DNA of 46,920 bases from Myxococcales bacterium (GCA_003151595.1 PLXW01000015.1:4871-51790); one strand, 5' to 3'. Counted from the first letter of the stretch, positions 27,263-36,240 are shown. Notes: a model not told the origin generated them from the letters alone. A program made the numbers and translations.

Positions 27263-27841
27263 TCAGAGATCGCTCGCCGACCCCGGCTTCGCGCGCGCTC
27301 TCACGGCCAACGCTTCGCGCGTCCCCGCCATCGTCGCCCCCAGGTCCTCGCACGCCGCCAGCGTGCGCCCGAGCGCTGCGCGGAGATCGTTGGCCGGCAC
27401 GTTCATCGTGTCGGCCGCGTCGCGCACGATGGCGTCGACCACCGCACGAAGCGCTTCGAGCGAAGGTTGCGGGCGCATCGGCACGGCCGCCGGCGGGGCC
27501 GTCACCTCTTCGCGCCCCGGCTCCTCGTCCGGTTCCAGGAGCGCGTCTCGAAACGGCCGCAAGAGCGGCGCGAGCGCCGGGTCCACGCTCACTCCAAGGC
27601 CATCCGCGATGGCCAGCACGTACTCGGGGGGCGCGTTGCGCAGCGCGAGCACCACGTGGACGCGCTGCTTGAACGGCGGAAGCCAGTAGCCGTTCTCCCA
27701 TGTGGAGACCGTTCTCTTCGAAACGCTGAGGGTCCCCGCGAGGTCGGTTTGCGTCCACTCCATGGCGCCGCGCAGGCGCATGAGCGCGAATCGAAAGGCG
27801 TTGGTCTCATCGCGCTTTCCGCGTGGTTTGTGGGGGTTCAT
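27263..27841 (-). CDS. XRE-family HTH regulator
   Basis: The 192-residue protein starts at ATG 27841. Residues about 17-75 form a Cro/C1-type HTH: LRGAMEWTQTDLAGTLSVSK, RTVSTWENGYWLPPFK. The remainder is a helical domain of unknown role. It lies upstream of, and on the same strand as, the zeta-toxin operon, and could regulate it. The start codon lies in the left arm of the 363-bp inverted-repeat element, so its promoter is inside that element. The stop TGA at 27263 is followed in the same frame by more coding-like sequence. Confidence 0.85.
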   Translation of the reverse strand: MNPHKPRGKRDETNAFRFALMRLRGAMEWTQTDLAGTLSVSKRTVSTWENGYWLPPFKQRVHVVLALRNAPPEYVLAIADGLGVSVDPALAPLLRPFRDALLEPDEEPGREEVTAPPAAVPMRPQPSLEALRAVVDAIVRDAADTMNVPANDLRAALGRTLAACEDLGATMAGTREALAVRARAKPGSASDL

Positions 27842-28202
27842 CGCTCGGAGACGCAAGTGTTGCTCCCGTGAGCGCGGTTGCGCGCCGTGGCAGCCTCGCT
27901 TGGATGCCCAGGGTGGTGCAACTGCTTCCCGATCGAGTCGATCGCGAATCGGTCGACCCCAGCTCGCCGGTCCCGTGGGAGGAGCGGTTCTGTCTCGTGG
28001 GAGGAGCAGTCCGATCGATACAACCCCGCTCGCGTCGCTGTTTCTGGAGTAAAGCGAGCGATACCAAGGCACGCGGGTCGCTCCCGCTGGAGGAACGGGT
28101 CGCTCTTGCTGGAGGAAGTGGTTGCGCGCTCGGGAGATGCCGCGCTCGCACCCGACGCGATGCAGCGATGCGCGAGGAGCAACACTTGCTCGTGCGAGCG
28201 AT
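27840..28202. mobile_element. MITE-like element with 27-bp inverted repeats
   Basis: The ends 27840-27866 and 28176-28202 are inverted repeats of 27 bp with about 23 matches. Each has an 8-bp outer block ATCGCTCG, a 5-bp variable middle and a 14-bp inner block GCAAGTGTTGCTCC. The inside encodes no credible protein but contains direct repeats: CGTGGGAGGAGC twice (near 27977 and 27998) and a 22-bp unit beginning CGGGTCGCTC twice in tandem (28076-28119). The size, terminal repeats and lack of a gene fit a non-autonomous miniature element. No target-site duplication is obvious. A regulatory repeat structure is the alternative. Confidence 0.55.
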
Positions 28203-28221
28203 GCGCTGGATGCCGGGAGTG

Positions 28222-28375
28222 ACCAGGCGCTGCGGCACCTCCTTCAGCGCTCATGCTCCCTTGGCGACCTTGACGGATGCTTCGCTCTCGCTAGCCACTA
28301 CTTACGCGAGATCGGACTCCTCGCGGACCCCGAGCGTGCCTTGGAGATCTTCGACCGCGCGACGGCATGCGAGCG
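28222..28375 (+). pseudogene. Sel1-like repeat protein remnant
   Basis: About 50 codons read as a Sel1-like repeat with the myxobacterial pattern (SLGDLDGCFALASHYLREIG, then DPERALEIFDRATAC). No start is visible because the inverted-repeat element lies immediately upstream, and the reading degenerates before 28390. It is probably a fragment of a larger SLR gene disrupted here. Confidence 0.45.
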
Positions 28376-28389
28376 TCGGAGAGCGCTGG

Positions 28390-28557
28390 TTAGGCGTGAG
28401 GGAAGCGCGCTTCGTACAGGTGGGCGACGCGTCGAATCATCTGGGCATACTCGACGACATCGCCCGGTTGCGGTGCGGGTGGGTCGCCGCCGCGGCGCAC
28501 GCGCGCCTGGGTGCGCGTTCACGCTGCGGCAAGGATGCGCACGTCGGGCTTCGCCAT
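28390..28557 (-). pseudogene. Small gene interrupted by an in-frame TGA
   Basis: From ATG 28557 the frame reads MAKPDVRILAAA, then TGA at 28519-28521. It continues in the same frame with good codon bias for 42 codons (GDVVEYAQMIRRVAHLYEAR near the end) to TAA at 28390. The TGA could derive from CGA by one C-to-T change. It starts 11 bp after the 53-residue gene. The family is unknown. Either a nonsense mutation or recoding explains the pattern; mutation is more likely. Confidence 0.55.
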
Positions 28558-28567
28558 CTTCACGCCG

Positions 28568-28729
28568 TCAGTCCTCGATTCCAGTCGCCACCGTCGTCTT
28601 TGCCGCTTTCCTCGCCGCCTCGATCTTCTTCGCGAAGGTCTCCCGCTCGCGGCGCGCGCGGTCGGTCGCGCGCTTCACTTTGGCCGCGGCCTCCGCCCGT
28701 TCCTTCCGCTCTCGCTTCTGCTTCGTCAC
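28568..28729 (-). CDS. Small Lys/Arg/Glu-rich helical protein
   Basis: The 53-residue protein starts at GTG 28729, preceded by TAGGTGA as ribosome-binding site. It is almost entirely a charged helix (KRERKERAEAAAKVKRATDR, then RRERETFAKKIEAARKAAK), probably a coiled coil or nucleic-acid-binding helix. It resembles in style the 62-residue protein at 36241. It is the third gene of a run of tightly spaced small genes after the hydrolase gene. Confidence 0.65.
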   Translation of the reverse strand: MTKQKRERKERAEAAAKVKRATDRARRERETFAKKIEAARKAAKTTVATGIED

Positions 28730-28737
28730 GGCTTCAC

Positions 28738-28869
28738 CTACGTCGACCCGGATGCGACGAGCTCCTCGTCCGTGAATTCGAAGTCGTCGGGGATCTCGAG
28801 CGATTCGAGCGGCGGCAGTTCGTTCAGGTCGGGGAAGGCGGACAGGATTCGCCGGTCGCCAACAGTCAA
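28738..28869 (-). CDS. 43-residue acidic protein, TTG start
   Basis: The frame opens at TTG 28869, which overlaps the stop of the tandem hydrolase gene as TTGA, and closes with TAG at 28738. The product is acidic and hydrophobic (LSAFPDLNELPPLESLEIPD, then DFEFTDEELVASG). Codon use is typical, and the 8-bp gap to the next gene suggests an operon. I do not recognise it. An alternative is that it is the degenerate end of a neighbouring gene. Confidence 0.55.
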   Translation of the reverse strand: MTVGDRRILSAFPDLNELPPLESLEIPDDFEFTDEELVASGST

Positions 28870-30686
28870 GGCGCTCCCCCCTCGTTCGCAAACGCAGCAA
28901 GCACAGCCCCGTCCACCCGCCCACGCCCTCTCGCCGCGTCCACCACCTGTCGTACCGACGCCACCACCAGCGTCGGGTTCTCGATCTGAATGAAGTGGTG
29001 ACTCTTCGCGGCCACGATCTGCGCGCTGTTCGACGAGATCCGCCGCGGCAGCTCGGCCTGCATCTCCTGCCCGATACGTGCGAGTCGCGCGCTCAGCTCC
29101 GGCGAAACGTCAGGGTACGGCTCCTGGAGGCCCGCGGTCAGGACGACGAGGGGCTTGTCGCCGATGGACCGGTTTGCGCCACGCAGCTGCGACATCGCGG
29201 CGCGGACGGCGTCGAGCCGGATGGCCTCGGGATCCGCGGGGTCATCCAGCATCTTCAACAGCTCCGGCGGGAGGAGACTCCATTCTCGCAAGTCCTCGTC
29301 TTCCGTCGAGCCATCGACGAGCACCATCCCCGCCACTTCGTCGGGATGCGCGGCCGCGTAGAGCCGCACGTACAGGGCGCCGATCGAGTGCCCGACGAGC
29401 ACGTACGGACCTGTGATCCTCGCGGTCGCGAGGAGCGCGCGCAGATCCTGAAGGACGTCTGCGACCGCGCGCGGCTTCCCCGGCTTGTCGCTGAAGCCGA
29501 GGCCGACGCGATCGTACGCGCAGGCGCGGGTCTGCTTCGCGATGTCCGTCTGGACGCGCAGCCAGGTCCCGCCGTCCACACCGTGGCCCGCCTCCATCAG
29601 CACCGTAGGCGTGCCACGCCCCGCGCAGTGCAGGTGCAGCGACCTACCACCAATGTCGATCAGCCCATCGTCGACGGGAGTCCCGTGGGCGTGATCGGGC
29701 GCGGCCGGCTTGGCGGTCGCCACAGGAGAGGACGACGCCGTCATCGAAGCGTCGGGCGAAGTCGCCGTCGCAAGGCGGCTCAGCGGGATGCCGGTTCGCG
29801 CCGAGGATATGACCTGCCACGTCGCCGTGACGACGCGATCGGGCGCCTCGTCCGGGATCCAGGAAGCTCCCGTCGCCACGATCTGCGCCGAGTTGTTCGA
29901 GAGGGACGGGACCTCCGCTTGCAACCCGCGGAACAGCGTTTCGAGCTTCTCCCAGGAATCGCCCGGTATCCCGAACGACGGCGGTTGGGACTTGCCGCGA
30001 CTGACCACGACCAGCGGGCGCTCGCCGAGCGACAGCGGTGCGCCGCGCAGGTCGTCCATCGCGCGGAACTGGTCGTCGGGGTCCAGGTTCTCCGGCGACT
30101 CGCCGAGATGCTCCCTCATCTTGGCGACGGCATCGGGTGGGAAGGCCGCGTAGTAGCGCGAGTCGGTGTCCTTGCTCTGCGAGTCCACCAGGACCATGCC
30201 GGCCACCGCGCTCGGGAAGTCTCGCGCGTAGATCTGCGCGACGAGGCCACCGAGCCCGTGGCCAACGAGGACCACGCGCCCCGACTGGTCTCGCTCCCCG
30301 AGGAGCTTGCGCAGCTCGCCGACGATCTGGTGTGCGAGGTGCGGTTTCGGAGCCGCGCTGCTGTACCCGACGCCGGCGCGGTCGTACGCGCACGCGCGCG
30401 TGAAGTGGGCGATGCCGTCCTGCATCGCGCGGTAGAACGCGGCTTCGCAGCCGAGGCATTCCTCGAACAGGACCAGCGGCGAGCCGGCTCCGGCGCAGTG
30501 AACGTGCACCGACTCGCCGCCGCCGATGTCGACCAAGCCGTCGTCCGGGAGGACGAGGGAGGGGGCGGGCGGAGAGGCGGAGGCGGCCGCCGACGCGGAC
30601 GCGGCGGGTGGGCGGGCCTGACAGCCGATGGTCATGGCCGCAGGGATAGCCGCGAGCGAAGCGACGAAGAGAAGCAGCATGCGCAT
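28866..30686 (-). CDS. Tandem alpha/beta-hydrolase protein with inactive first domain
   Basis: The 606-residue protein starts at ATG 30686 (30680 also possible), with a signal peptide and a Cys near residue 22 that may be lipidated. It contains two alpha/beta-hydrolase domains in tandem, about 48-300 and 335-595, clearly related to each other (DIGGxSxHxHCAGxGxP, ACAYDRxGxGxS, VAGMVLVD, NNSAQIVA). In the second domain the nucleophile elbow is GHSIGA with Ser. In the first it is GHGLGG, so the Ser is replaced by Gly. The active domain is probably an esterase or lipase of unknown substrate. The first may be a binding or structural copy. Confidence 0.88.
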   Translation of the reverse strand: MRMLLLFVASLAAIPAAMTIGCQARPPAASASAAASASPPAPSLVLPDDGLVDIGGGESVHVHCAGAGSPLVLFEECLGCEAAFYRAMQDGIAHFTRACAYDRAGVGYSSAAPKPHLAHQIVGELRKLLGERDQSGRVVLVGHGLGGLVAQIYARDFPSAVAGMVLVDSQSKDTDSRYYAAFPPDAVAKMREHLGESPENLDPDDQFRAMDDLRGAPLSLGERPLVVVSRGKSQPPSFGIPGDSWEKLETLFRGLQAEVPSLSNNSAQIVATGASWIPDEAPDRVVTATWQVISSARTGIPLSRLATATSPDASMTASSSPVATAKPAAPDHAHGTPVDDGLIDIGGRSLHLHCAGRGTPTVLMEAGHGVDGGTWLRVQTDIAKQTRACAYDRVGLGFSDKPGKPRAVADVLQDLRALLATARITGPYVLVGHSIGALYVRLYAAAHPDEVAGMVLVDGSTEDEDLREWSLLPPELLKMLDDPADPEAIRLDAVRAAMSQLRGANRSIGDKPLVVLTAGLQEPYPDVSPELSARLARIGQEMQAELPRRISSNSAQIVAAKSHHFIQIENPTLVVASVRQVVDAARGRGRVDGAVLAAFANEGGAP

Positions 30687-30766
30687 GGGTGGACGATCGT
30701 ACCGCTCGAGACGGTCGGCTTGCGTGAATAGCGGCCTTGCGTCGATCGCGGATCGACCACCCCGCT

Positions 30767-32269
30767 CTAAAGCGCCAAGCTCCGGACGATCTCGCGGAAG
30801 TACTCGCCGCCGGGCTGGAGCCACTTCACCGACTTGCGCTCGTCCGGTCCGTGCGCCCCGTGCGCGGCCTTCCCCTCGGCGCGCGTCCCCGTGCCCGGCG
30901 AGACGCCATAGGATGCGATCCCGATCTTGCGCATCCATCGCGAATCGGTCCCGCCCGTGGACATGCCCGGGAGCACCGGGACGGCAGCGCCGGCGTACGT
31001 CGCTGCGGTGACCTTCTTCACGGCTTCGACGACCTCGCCCTCGAAGGGAGACGCGGGGCCGTGACCGAATTCGGGGAGGTTCGAGAGCGCCACGTTCGGG
31101 TCTCCGATCACCTTCGTCAGCGTGGCCGCCACCTGCTCGATCGTCTCGCCCGGGAGGATGCGGCAGTTGATCGTCGCCTCCGCGGTCGTCGGGAGCACGT
31201 TGTCCTGGGGAGCTGCCTTCAACATCGTCGTCACGCACGTGGTCCGAAGGGCCGCGTTGTACGCTTCGTCTTTCGAGAGGACGGCGTCGTCGGCCGCGGA
31301 GATCTTCGGGGCCGACGCGACGGCGTGACGGAGGGCGCCCGCGAACACGGGCTCGGCTGTGGCGAGCTGCGACGCGAAGTCAGCCTTCGTCTCGGGGAGG
31401 ACCGTCGGCGGGAACCGGTGCTCGCCGACCTTCACGAGCGCGCGCGAGAGCGCGACCACCGGATCGCCGCTCGTCGGCGGGCGCGACGAGTGCCCCCCCT
31501 TGCCCTTCACGACGAGCTGGAACGACTGGAAGATCTTCTCCGAGATCTGCACGGACACCTCGATCGGCCTCGCGAAGTCGTCCGTGAGCAGCGTGCCGCC
31601 ACCCTCGTTCAACGCGATGCTCGCGTCGAGCAGCTCCTTGTGGTTCTCGGTGAGCCAGCGCGCGCCCGCTGCGCCGCCCGTCTCCTCGCCCGAGGTCAGA
31701 GCGACGATCACGTCGCGCGTGAGCGGCGCGTGCGCGCGCGCGAGCTCGAGAGTGACGGCCACGATCGCCGACGCCATCGCCTTGTCGTCGTTGATGCCGC
31801 GCCCCCAGAGGAACCCTTCCTTCTCGGTCACCGCGAACGGCGGCACGGTCCACGGTTGCCCCTCGACGGGAACGACGTCGACGTGGGCAAGCAGCAGCAC
31901 CGGCTTCTTCGCGCCGCTCCCCTTGAGTCGCGCCACGAGGTTGCCGCGCCCGGGCGCCGACTCGAGGATCTGCACGGTGACCCCAGCTTCGCGATAGAGC
32001 GCTGCGATCGGCTCGAGGAGCTTCGTCTCACCGCCGTGGCTCGTGTCGACCGTCACCATCTGCTCGAGGAGCTGGCGATACTGCGCCTCGAACGACGGCG
32101 GCGGGCTTGCGGGTACGGCCGCGGATGGACGCGCCGAGTCGCCCGCGTCAGGAGCGCCCGCGGCGGTGACGGTCGGCGTCGCCGGAGGGGGAGGAGGTGG
32201 AGCGAGAGCCCCCCGTTCCGCGGAGCAAGCCGTGAGCGCGAGGATGAGCGTCGCCAGCGATCGTCGCAT
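30767..32269 (-). CDS. M20 family metallopeptidase, lipoprotein
   Basis: The 500-residue protein starts at ATG 32269. It has a signal peptide with lipobox LTAC (Cys15) and a Pro/Ala-rich linker. The catalytic domain shows M20 motifs: LLLAHVDVVPVE, GRGINDDKA, SGEETGG with the general-base Glu, and a dimerisation domain after GGHSSRPP. Such enzymes cleave dipeptides or acylated amino acids with zinc. The lipoprotein signal places it in the envelope rather than the cytoplasm. It is divergent from hrpA, with 96 bp between the starts. Confidence 0.92.
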   Translation of the reverse strand: MRRSLATLILALTACSAERGALAPPPPPPATPTVTAAGAPDAGDSARPSAAVPASPPPSFEAQYRQLLEQMVTVDTSHGGETKLLEPIAALYREAGVTVQILESAPGRGNLVARLKGSGAKKPVLLLAHVDVVPVEGQPWTVPPFAVTEKEGFLWGRGINDDKAMASAIVAVTLELARAHAPLTRDVIVALTSGEETGGAAGARWLTENHKELLDASIALNEGGGTLLTDDFARPIEVSVQISEKIFQSFQLVVKGKGGHSSRPPTSGDPVVALSRALVKVGEHRFPPTVLPETKADFASQLATAEPVFAGALRHAVASAPKISAADDAVLSKDEAYNAALRTTCVTTMLKAAPQDNVLPTTAEATINCRILPGETIEQVAATLTKVIGDPNVALSNLPEFGHGPASPFEGEVVEAVKKVTAATYAGAAVPVLPGMSTGGTDSRWMRKIGIASYGVSPGTGTRAEGKAAHGAHGPDERKSVKWLQPGGEYFREIVRSLAL

Positions 32270-32365
32270 GAGCAGACCGTAGCGCAGGAGCACGTGCGCC
32301 CGAAACGACGGCATGCCTATGCGTCCGTCGACAGAGGCGAGGTATGGCTACGCTTCCAGGGTTGA

Positions 32366-35300
32366 ATGTCTGACACGTCGCCGCTCACGTTTCCGCCCGA
32401 GCTCCCGATCTCGTCGCGCGTCGCCGACATCGCGGTCGCGATCAACGCGCACCCCGTGGTGATCGTCGCCGGCGCCACCGGTTCCGGAAAGACGACCCAG
32501 CTCCCGAAGATCGCGCTCGCGATGGGGCGCGGGCTGAAGAAGCGGATCGGCGTCACCCAGCCTCGCCGCCTCGCCGCCACCAGCGTCGCCGCGCGCGTCG
32601 CGACCGAGATCGGATGCACCCTCGGGACCGACGTCGGCTACCAGGTCCGCTTCGACGATCGCACCTCGGCGGCGACGTACGTGAAGTTCATGACCGACGG
32701 GATCCTGCTGGCCGAGATTCACGGCGATCCCCTCCTCCAGCGCTACGACACGATCGTCCTCGACGAGGCGCACGAGCGCAGCCTGACCATCGATTTTCTC
32801 CTGGGGTGGATCAAGCGCATCCTCCCGGAGCGGCCGGACCTGAAGGTCATCGTCAGCTCGGCGACGCTGGAGACCGAGCGCTTCTCCGCGTTCTTCGACG
32901 GCGCGCCCGTGATCGAAGTCCAGGGGCGGACGTACCCGGTCGACGTCCTCTACGAGCCTCCTGCGAGCGAGGTCGATCTGGCCGAGGCTGTGGCCGACGC
33001 CGTCGTCAACGTGACGACTCTCGATCCGCAAGGCGACATCCTCGTCTTCCTCCCGGGCGAGCGCGAGATCCGCGACGCCGAGAACGCCCTGAACGCCCGC
33101 CAGCTGCGACACACGGTGATTCAGCCGCTGTACGCGCGGCTCTCCGCGTCGGATCAGGCGCGCGTCTTCACTCGTCTCGCGCAGCGGCGGGTGATCCTGG
33201 CGACCAACGTCGCGGAGACGTCGGTGACGATCCCCGGCATCGTCTACGTCGTGGACACGGGGCTCGCGCGCCTCTCCCGCTACGACGGCCGCTCCGGGAT
33301 CACGCGCCTTCAGGTCGAAGGCATCTCCCAGGCGAGCGCCGATCAGCGAAAGGGGCGCTGCGGTCGCGTGCGCGCCGGCGTCTGCATCCGCCTGTACGAC
33401 GAGGCGAGCTTCGCGTCGCGACCGGCGTTCACCGCTCCGGAGATCCAGCGGACCGGTCTCGCCGGCGTCATCTTGCGAATGAAGTCGCTCGGCCTGGGTG
33501 ACGTGGAAGCGTTTCCGTTCATCGACCCGCCTGCATCGAAGGCGATCACCGAGGGGTACCGGGTCCTCGAGGAGCTCGGCGCCATCGACGACAAGCGGGA
33601 GCTCACCGCGCAGGGCGAGCGCCTGGCGCGCTTTCCGGTCGACCCGCGCATCGGACGCATGATCCTGGCGGGGGCCGAGCAGCGCTGCCTCCGGGAGGTG
33701 CTCGTCGTCGCCGCGGCCTTGAACGTCCAGGATCCGCGGGAGAGGCCACGCGAGCAGCGACAGAAGGCCGACGATCTGCACCGACGCTTCGCCGACGAAC
33801 GCTCCGACTTCGTGAGCCTTCTCCGCCTCTGGGACTTCGTGCGAGACGCGGAGAAGAAGGGGAGCTCGAACCTGCGCCGCGTGTGCCGCGACAGCTTCCT
33901 CTCGTGGCTCCGCGTACGCGAATGGACGGAGGTTCATCGCCAGCTCGAGGAGATCGTCGAGGAGCTCGGGCTCGACAAGTCGAAGACGGCAGAGACTCCA
34001 CGAGCCATTCTGCCGGGCGCCAAGCGGGACGAGAACGCCCTGCATCGCGCGCTCCTCACCGGGCTCCTCTCGAAGGTCGGGCTCTGGAACGCGGAAGCTC
34101 GCGCGTACCTCGGCGCGCGGCAGACGAAGTTCGCGATCCACCCTTCGTCGTCGCTCGCGCGAAGGCCGCCGCAGTGGATCATGGCGTTCGAGCTGGTGGA
34201 GACGACGCAGCTCTTCGCGCGCATGGCCGCCAAGATCGATCCCGAGTGGCTGCTCGAGGCCGCGCCGCACCTCCTCAAGCGAAGTTACTCCGACCCTCAC
34301 TGGTCGGAGAAGTCGGGGCGAGCCTCGATCAAGGAGCACGTCACGCTCCTCGGTCTCACGGTCGCCAGAGATCGAAGCGTCGACTACGCCGGCGTGGCGC
34401 CTGCGGCGGCGCGCCAGATGTTTCTCGTTCACGCGCTCGTGCGAGGCGAGTACCGGTCGCGCGGATCCTTCCAGGAGAAGAACCGCGCGCTCCTCGACTC
34501 CGTCGCCAAGCTCCGCGACAAGGCGCGCATGAGCGACATGCTGGCGGACGACGAGGCGCTCCTCGCCTTCTTCGATCGCAGCGTCCCCGACACGGTGGTG
34601 AACGGGGAGCGCTTCGAGGTCTGGCGGGCGGAGGCCGAGAAGACGAACCCTCGGGTCTTGCAGCTGACCATCGCCGACGTCCTGCTCGCCGACGGCACGC
34701 TCACTCCCGAAGACTTTCCGGACACGCTCCGCCTTCACGGAGTGGAGATCCCGGCGACCTACAAGTTCGACCCCTCGGCTGACGACGATGGGGTGACGCT
34801 CGCGATTCCGCTCGGGCTCCTGCCGCAGCTCGACCCCGGCGAGCTCGATTGGACGATGCCCGGTTGGCAGAGGGAGAAGATCGCGTACCTCCTTCACGAC
34901 CTTCCGAAGGCCGCGCGCCGCGAGATTTCCGAGGCCGGAGGGAGCCTGAACGAGGCGGCGCGTGCGCTCAAGGAGACGCTCGTTCCGTTCAAGGGCCCGA
35001 TGATGCCCGCGCTGGCGACGGCGCTGTCTGCGTTGACCGGCTCGCGCATCACGCCGGATCTGTTTCACCCGGAAAACGCACCACGGCACCTGCGCTTCCT
35101 CATCGAGGTCGTGGGCGACGGGCGAAGGGTCGTCGCCGAAGGGCGGGACGTCGCGGAGCTGCAGCGGCACCTCGGGATGCGAGCGCGGGAGGCGTTGAAG
35201 AGCGCCGCGCCGGAGAGCCCGGCTTCGCAATCCTGGGGTCGCTCGGGCGTCACGACGTGGGACTTCGGCGAGCTTCCGCCGTTCGTGGTGCGGCGGGTCG

Positions 35301-36121
35301 CAGGGGCGGATATTCGCGCGTATCCGGCCATCGTCGACAACGGCAAGTCGGTCGACCTCCGGCTGCTCGAGTCCTCCGCCGCGGCGGAAGAGGCGTCACG
35401 CCTTGGGGTGCGACGGCTCTTCACCCTCGCCGCGCGACGCGAGCTGTCGGCGATCGCGCCGCGCGCCCCGCGACCGCTCGCCTCGCCGAGCGGCGCGATG
35501 CCGACCCGCGCGCTCAACGACGCGTTCCGGGAGCAGCTCCTCGGCCGCATCGTGGACGGCGCGTTTCAGCTCGAGGGGGAGGCGCTGCTCCCGCGCACGA
35601 AGGCGGCGTTCGAGGCGCAGCTCGCCGCCGGCGCGCCCCGGCTCGATGGACTCTTTCGCGTGTGGACGCAGAGCCTGAGCGTCGTGGCCCTCGAGCTCGA
35701 CAAGACCCTCGCGGCCTTGAAGTCGGCCGCGAAGCACCCGAGTGGGCGCGCGGCGATCGTCGATCTGCACGCCCAGATCGAGGCGCTCGTTCCGTCCGAT
35801 CTCGTCGCCTGGGTTCCGCTCGCGCGCCTCGACCACTACCCGCGCTACCTGCGTGCCGCCCAGACGCGCCTGGCGCGCGCCGTGACCGATCCTCCGAAGG
35901 ACGCCGCGAAGCTCGCGCCCGTCGTGGCGCTCTGGGCGACATTCCTGGCGAAGCAAGCGCGTGCGCGCGACGACGAGGCGGGAGACGTGCGCGAGATCCG
36001 GTGGATGTTCGAGGAGCTGAGGGTGGCCGTCTTCGCTCCGGAGCTGAAGACGCCCGTGCCGGTCTCGGCGAAGCGGGTGTCTGACCTGATCGCGGGGTTG
36101 GCGCTACGCGAGGGGCGGTGA
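32366..36121 (+). CDS. hrpA: ATP-dependent RNA helicase HrpA
   Basis: The 1251-residue protein is close to the usual length of HrpA (about 1300). Walker A GATGSGKTT is at 36-44 and DEAH at 133-136, with SAT, a helicase C domain (LATNVAETSVTIPG, QRKGRCGRV), an HA2/OB region, and the long C-terminal DUF3418 domain typical of HrpA (GELPPFVVRRV, LFTLAARREL). HrpA is a DEAH-box helicase that rescues stalled or collided ribosomes. The gene stands alone on its strand. Confidence 0.96.
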   Translation: MSDTSPLTFPPELPISSRVADIAVAINAHPVVIVAGATGSGKTTQLPKIALAMGRGLKKRIGVTQPRRLAATSVAARVATEIGCTLGTDVGYQVRFDDRTSAATYVKFMTDGILLAEIHGDPLLQRYDTIVLDEAHERSLTIDFLLGWIKRILPERPDLKVIVSSATLETERFSAFFDGAPVIEVQGRTYPVDVLYEPPASEVDLAEAVADAVVNVTTLDPQGDILVFLPGEREIRDAENALNARQLRHTVIQPLYARLSASDQARVFTRLAQRRVILATNVAETSVTIPGIVYVVDTGLARLSRYDGRSGITRLQVEGISQASADQRKGRCGRVRAGVCIRLYDEASFASRPAFTAPEIQRTGLAGVILRMKSLGLGDVEAFPFIDPPASKAITEGYRVLEELGAIDDKRELTAQGERLARFPVDPRIGRMILAGAEQRCLREVLVVAAALNVQDPRERPREQRQKADDLHRRFADERSDFVSLLRLWDFVRDAEKKGSSNLRRVCRDSFLSWLRVREWTEVHRQLEEIVEELGLDKSKTAETPRAILPGAKRDENALHRALLTGLLSKVGLWNAEARAYLGARQTKFAIHPSSSLARRPPQWIMAFELVETTQLFARMAAKIDPEWLLEAAPHLLKRSYSDPHWSEKSGRASIKEHVTLLGLTVARDRSVDYAGVAPAAARQMFLVHALVRGEYRSRGSFQEKNRALLDSVAKLRDKARMSDMLADDEALLAFFDRSVPDTVVNGERFEVWRAEAEKTNPRVLQLTIADVLLADGTLTPEDFPDTLRLHGVEIPATYKFDPSADDDGVTLAIPLGLLPQLDPGELDWTMPGWQREKIAYLLHDLPKAARREISEAGGSLNEAARALKETLVPFKGPMMPALATALSALTGSRITPDLFHPENAPRHLRFLIEVVGDGRRVVAEGRDVAELQRHLGMRAREALKSAAPESPASQSWGRSGVTTWDFGELPPFVVRRVAGADIRAYPAIVDNGKSVDLRLLESSAAAEEASRLGVRRLFTLAARRELSAIAPRAPRPLASPSGAMPTRALNDAFREQLLGRIVDGAFQLEGEALLPRTKAAFEAQLAAGAPRLDGLFRVWTQSLSVVALELDKTLAALKSAAKHPSGRAAIVDLHAQIEALVPSDLVAWVPLARLDHYPRYLRAAQTRLARAVTDPPKDAAKLAPVVALWATFLAKQARARDDEAGDVREIRWMFEELRVAVFAPELKTPVPVSAKRVSDLIAGLALREGR

Positions 36122-36240
36122 CGCGCGACGCGCAACGATTTCATAGACTCGCTTCGTGTAGGGTTCGTCGAGCTCGGCCACGAGCGCCGTCGTCGCTCCG
36201 GCCTTACGTTCAAACTGTCCGCAGGAGATGAGATCCCAGC

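Noticed and set aside
27029..27265. Genome-wide reassignment of TGA as a sense codon
   Set aside because: TGA terminates many clear genes in this window, for example the antitoxins and the kinase-adjacent genes, so only local mutation or readthrough can be considered.
32348..35230. 960-codon open frame antisense to hrpA
   Set aside because: It is the mirror frame of a recognisable DEAH helicase and shows no domain.
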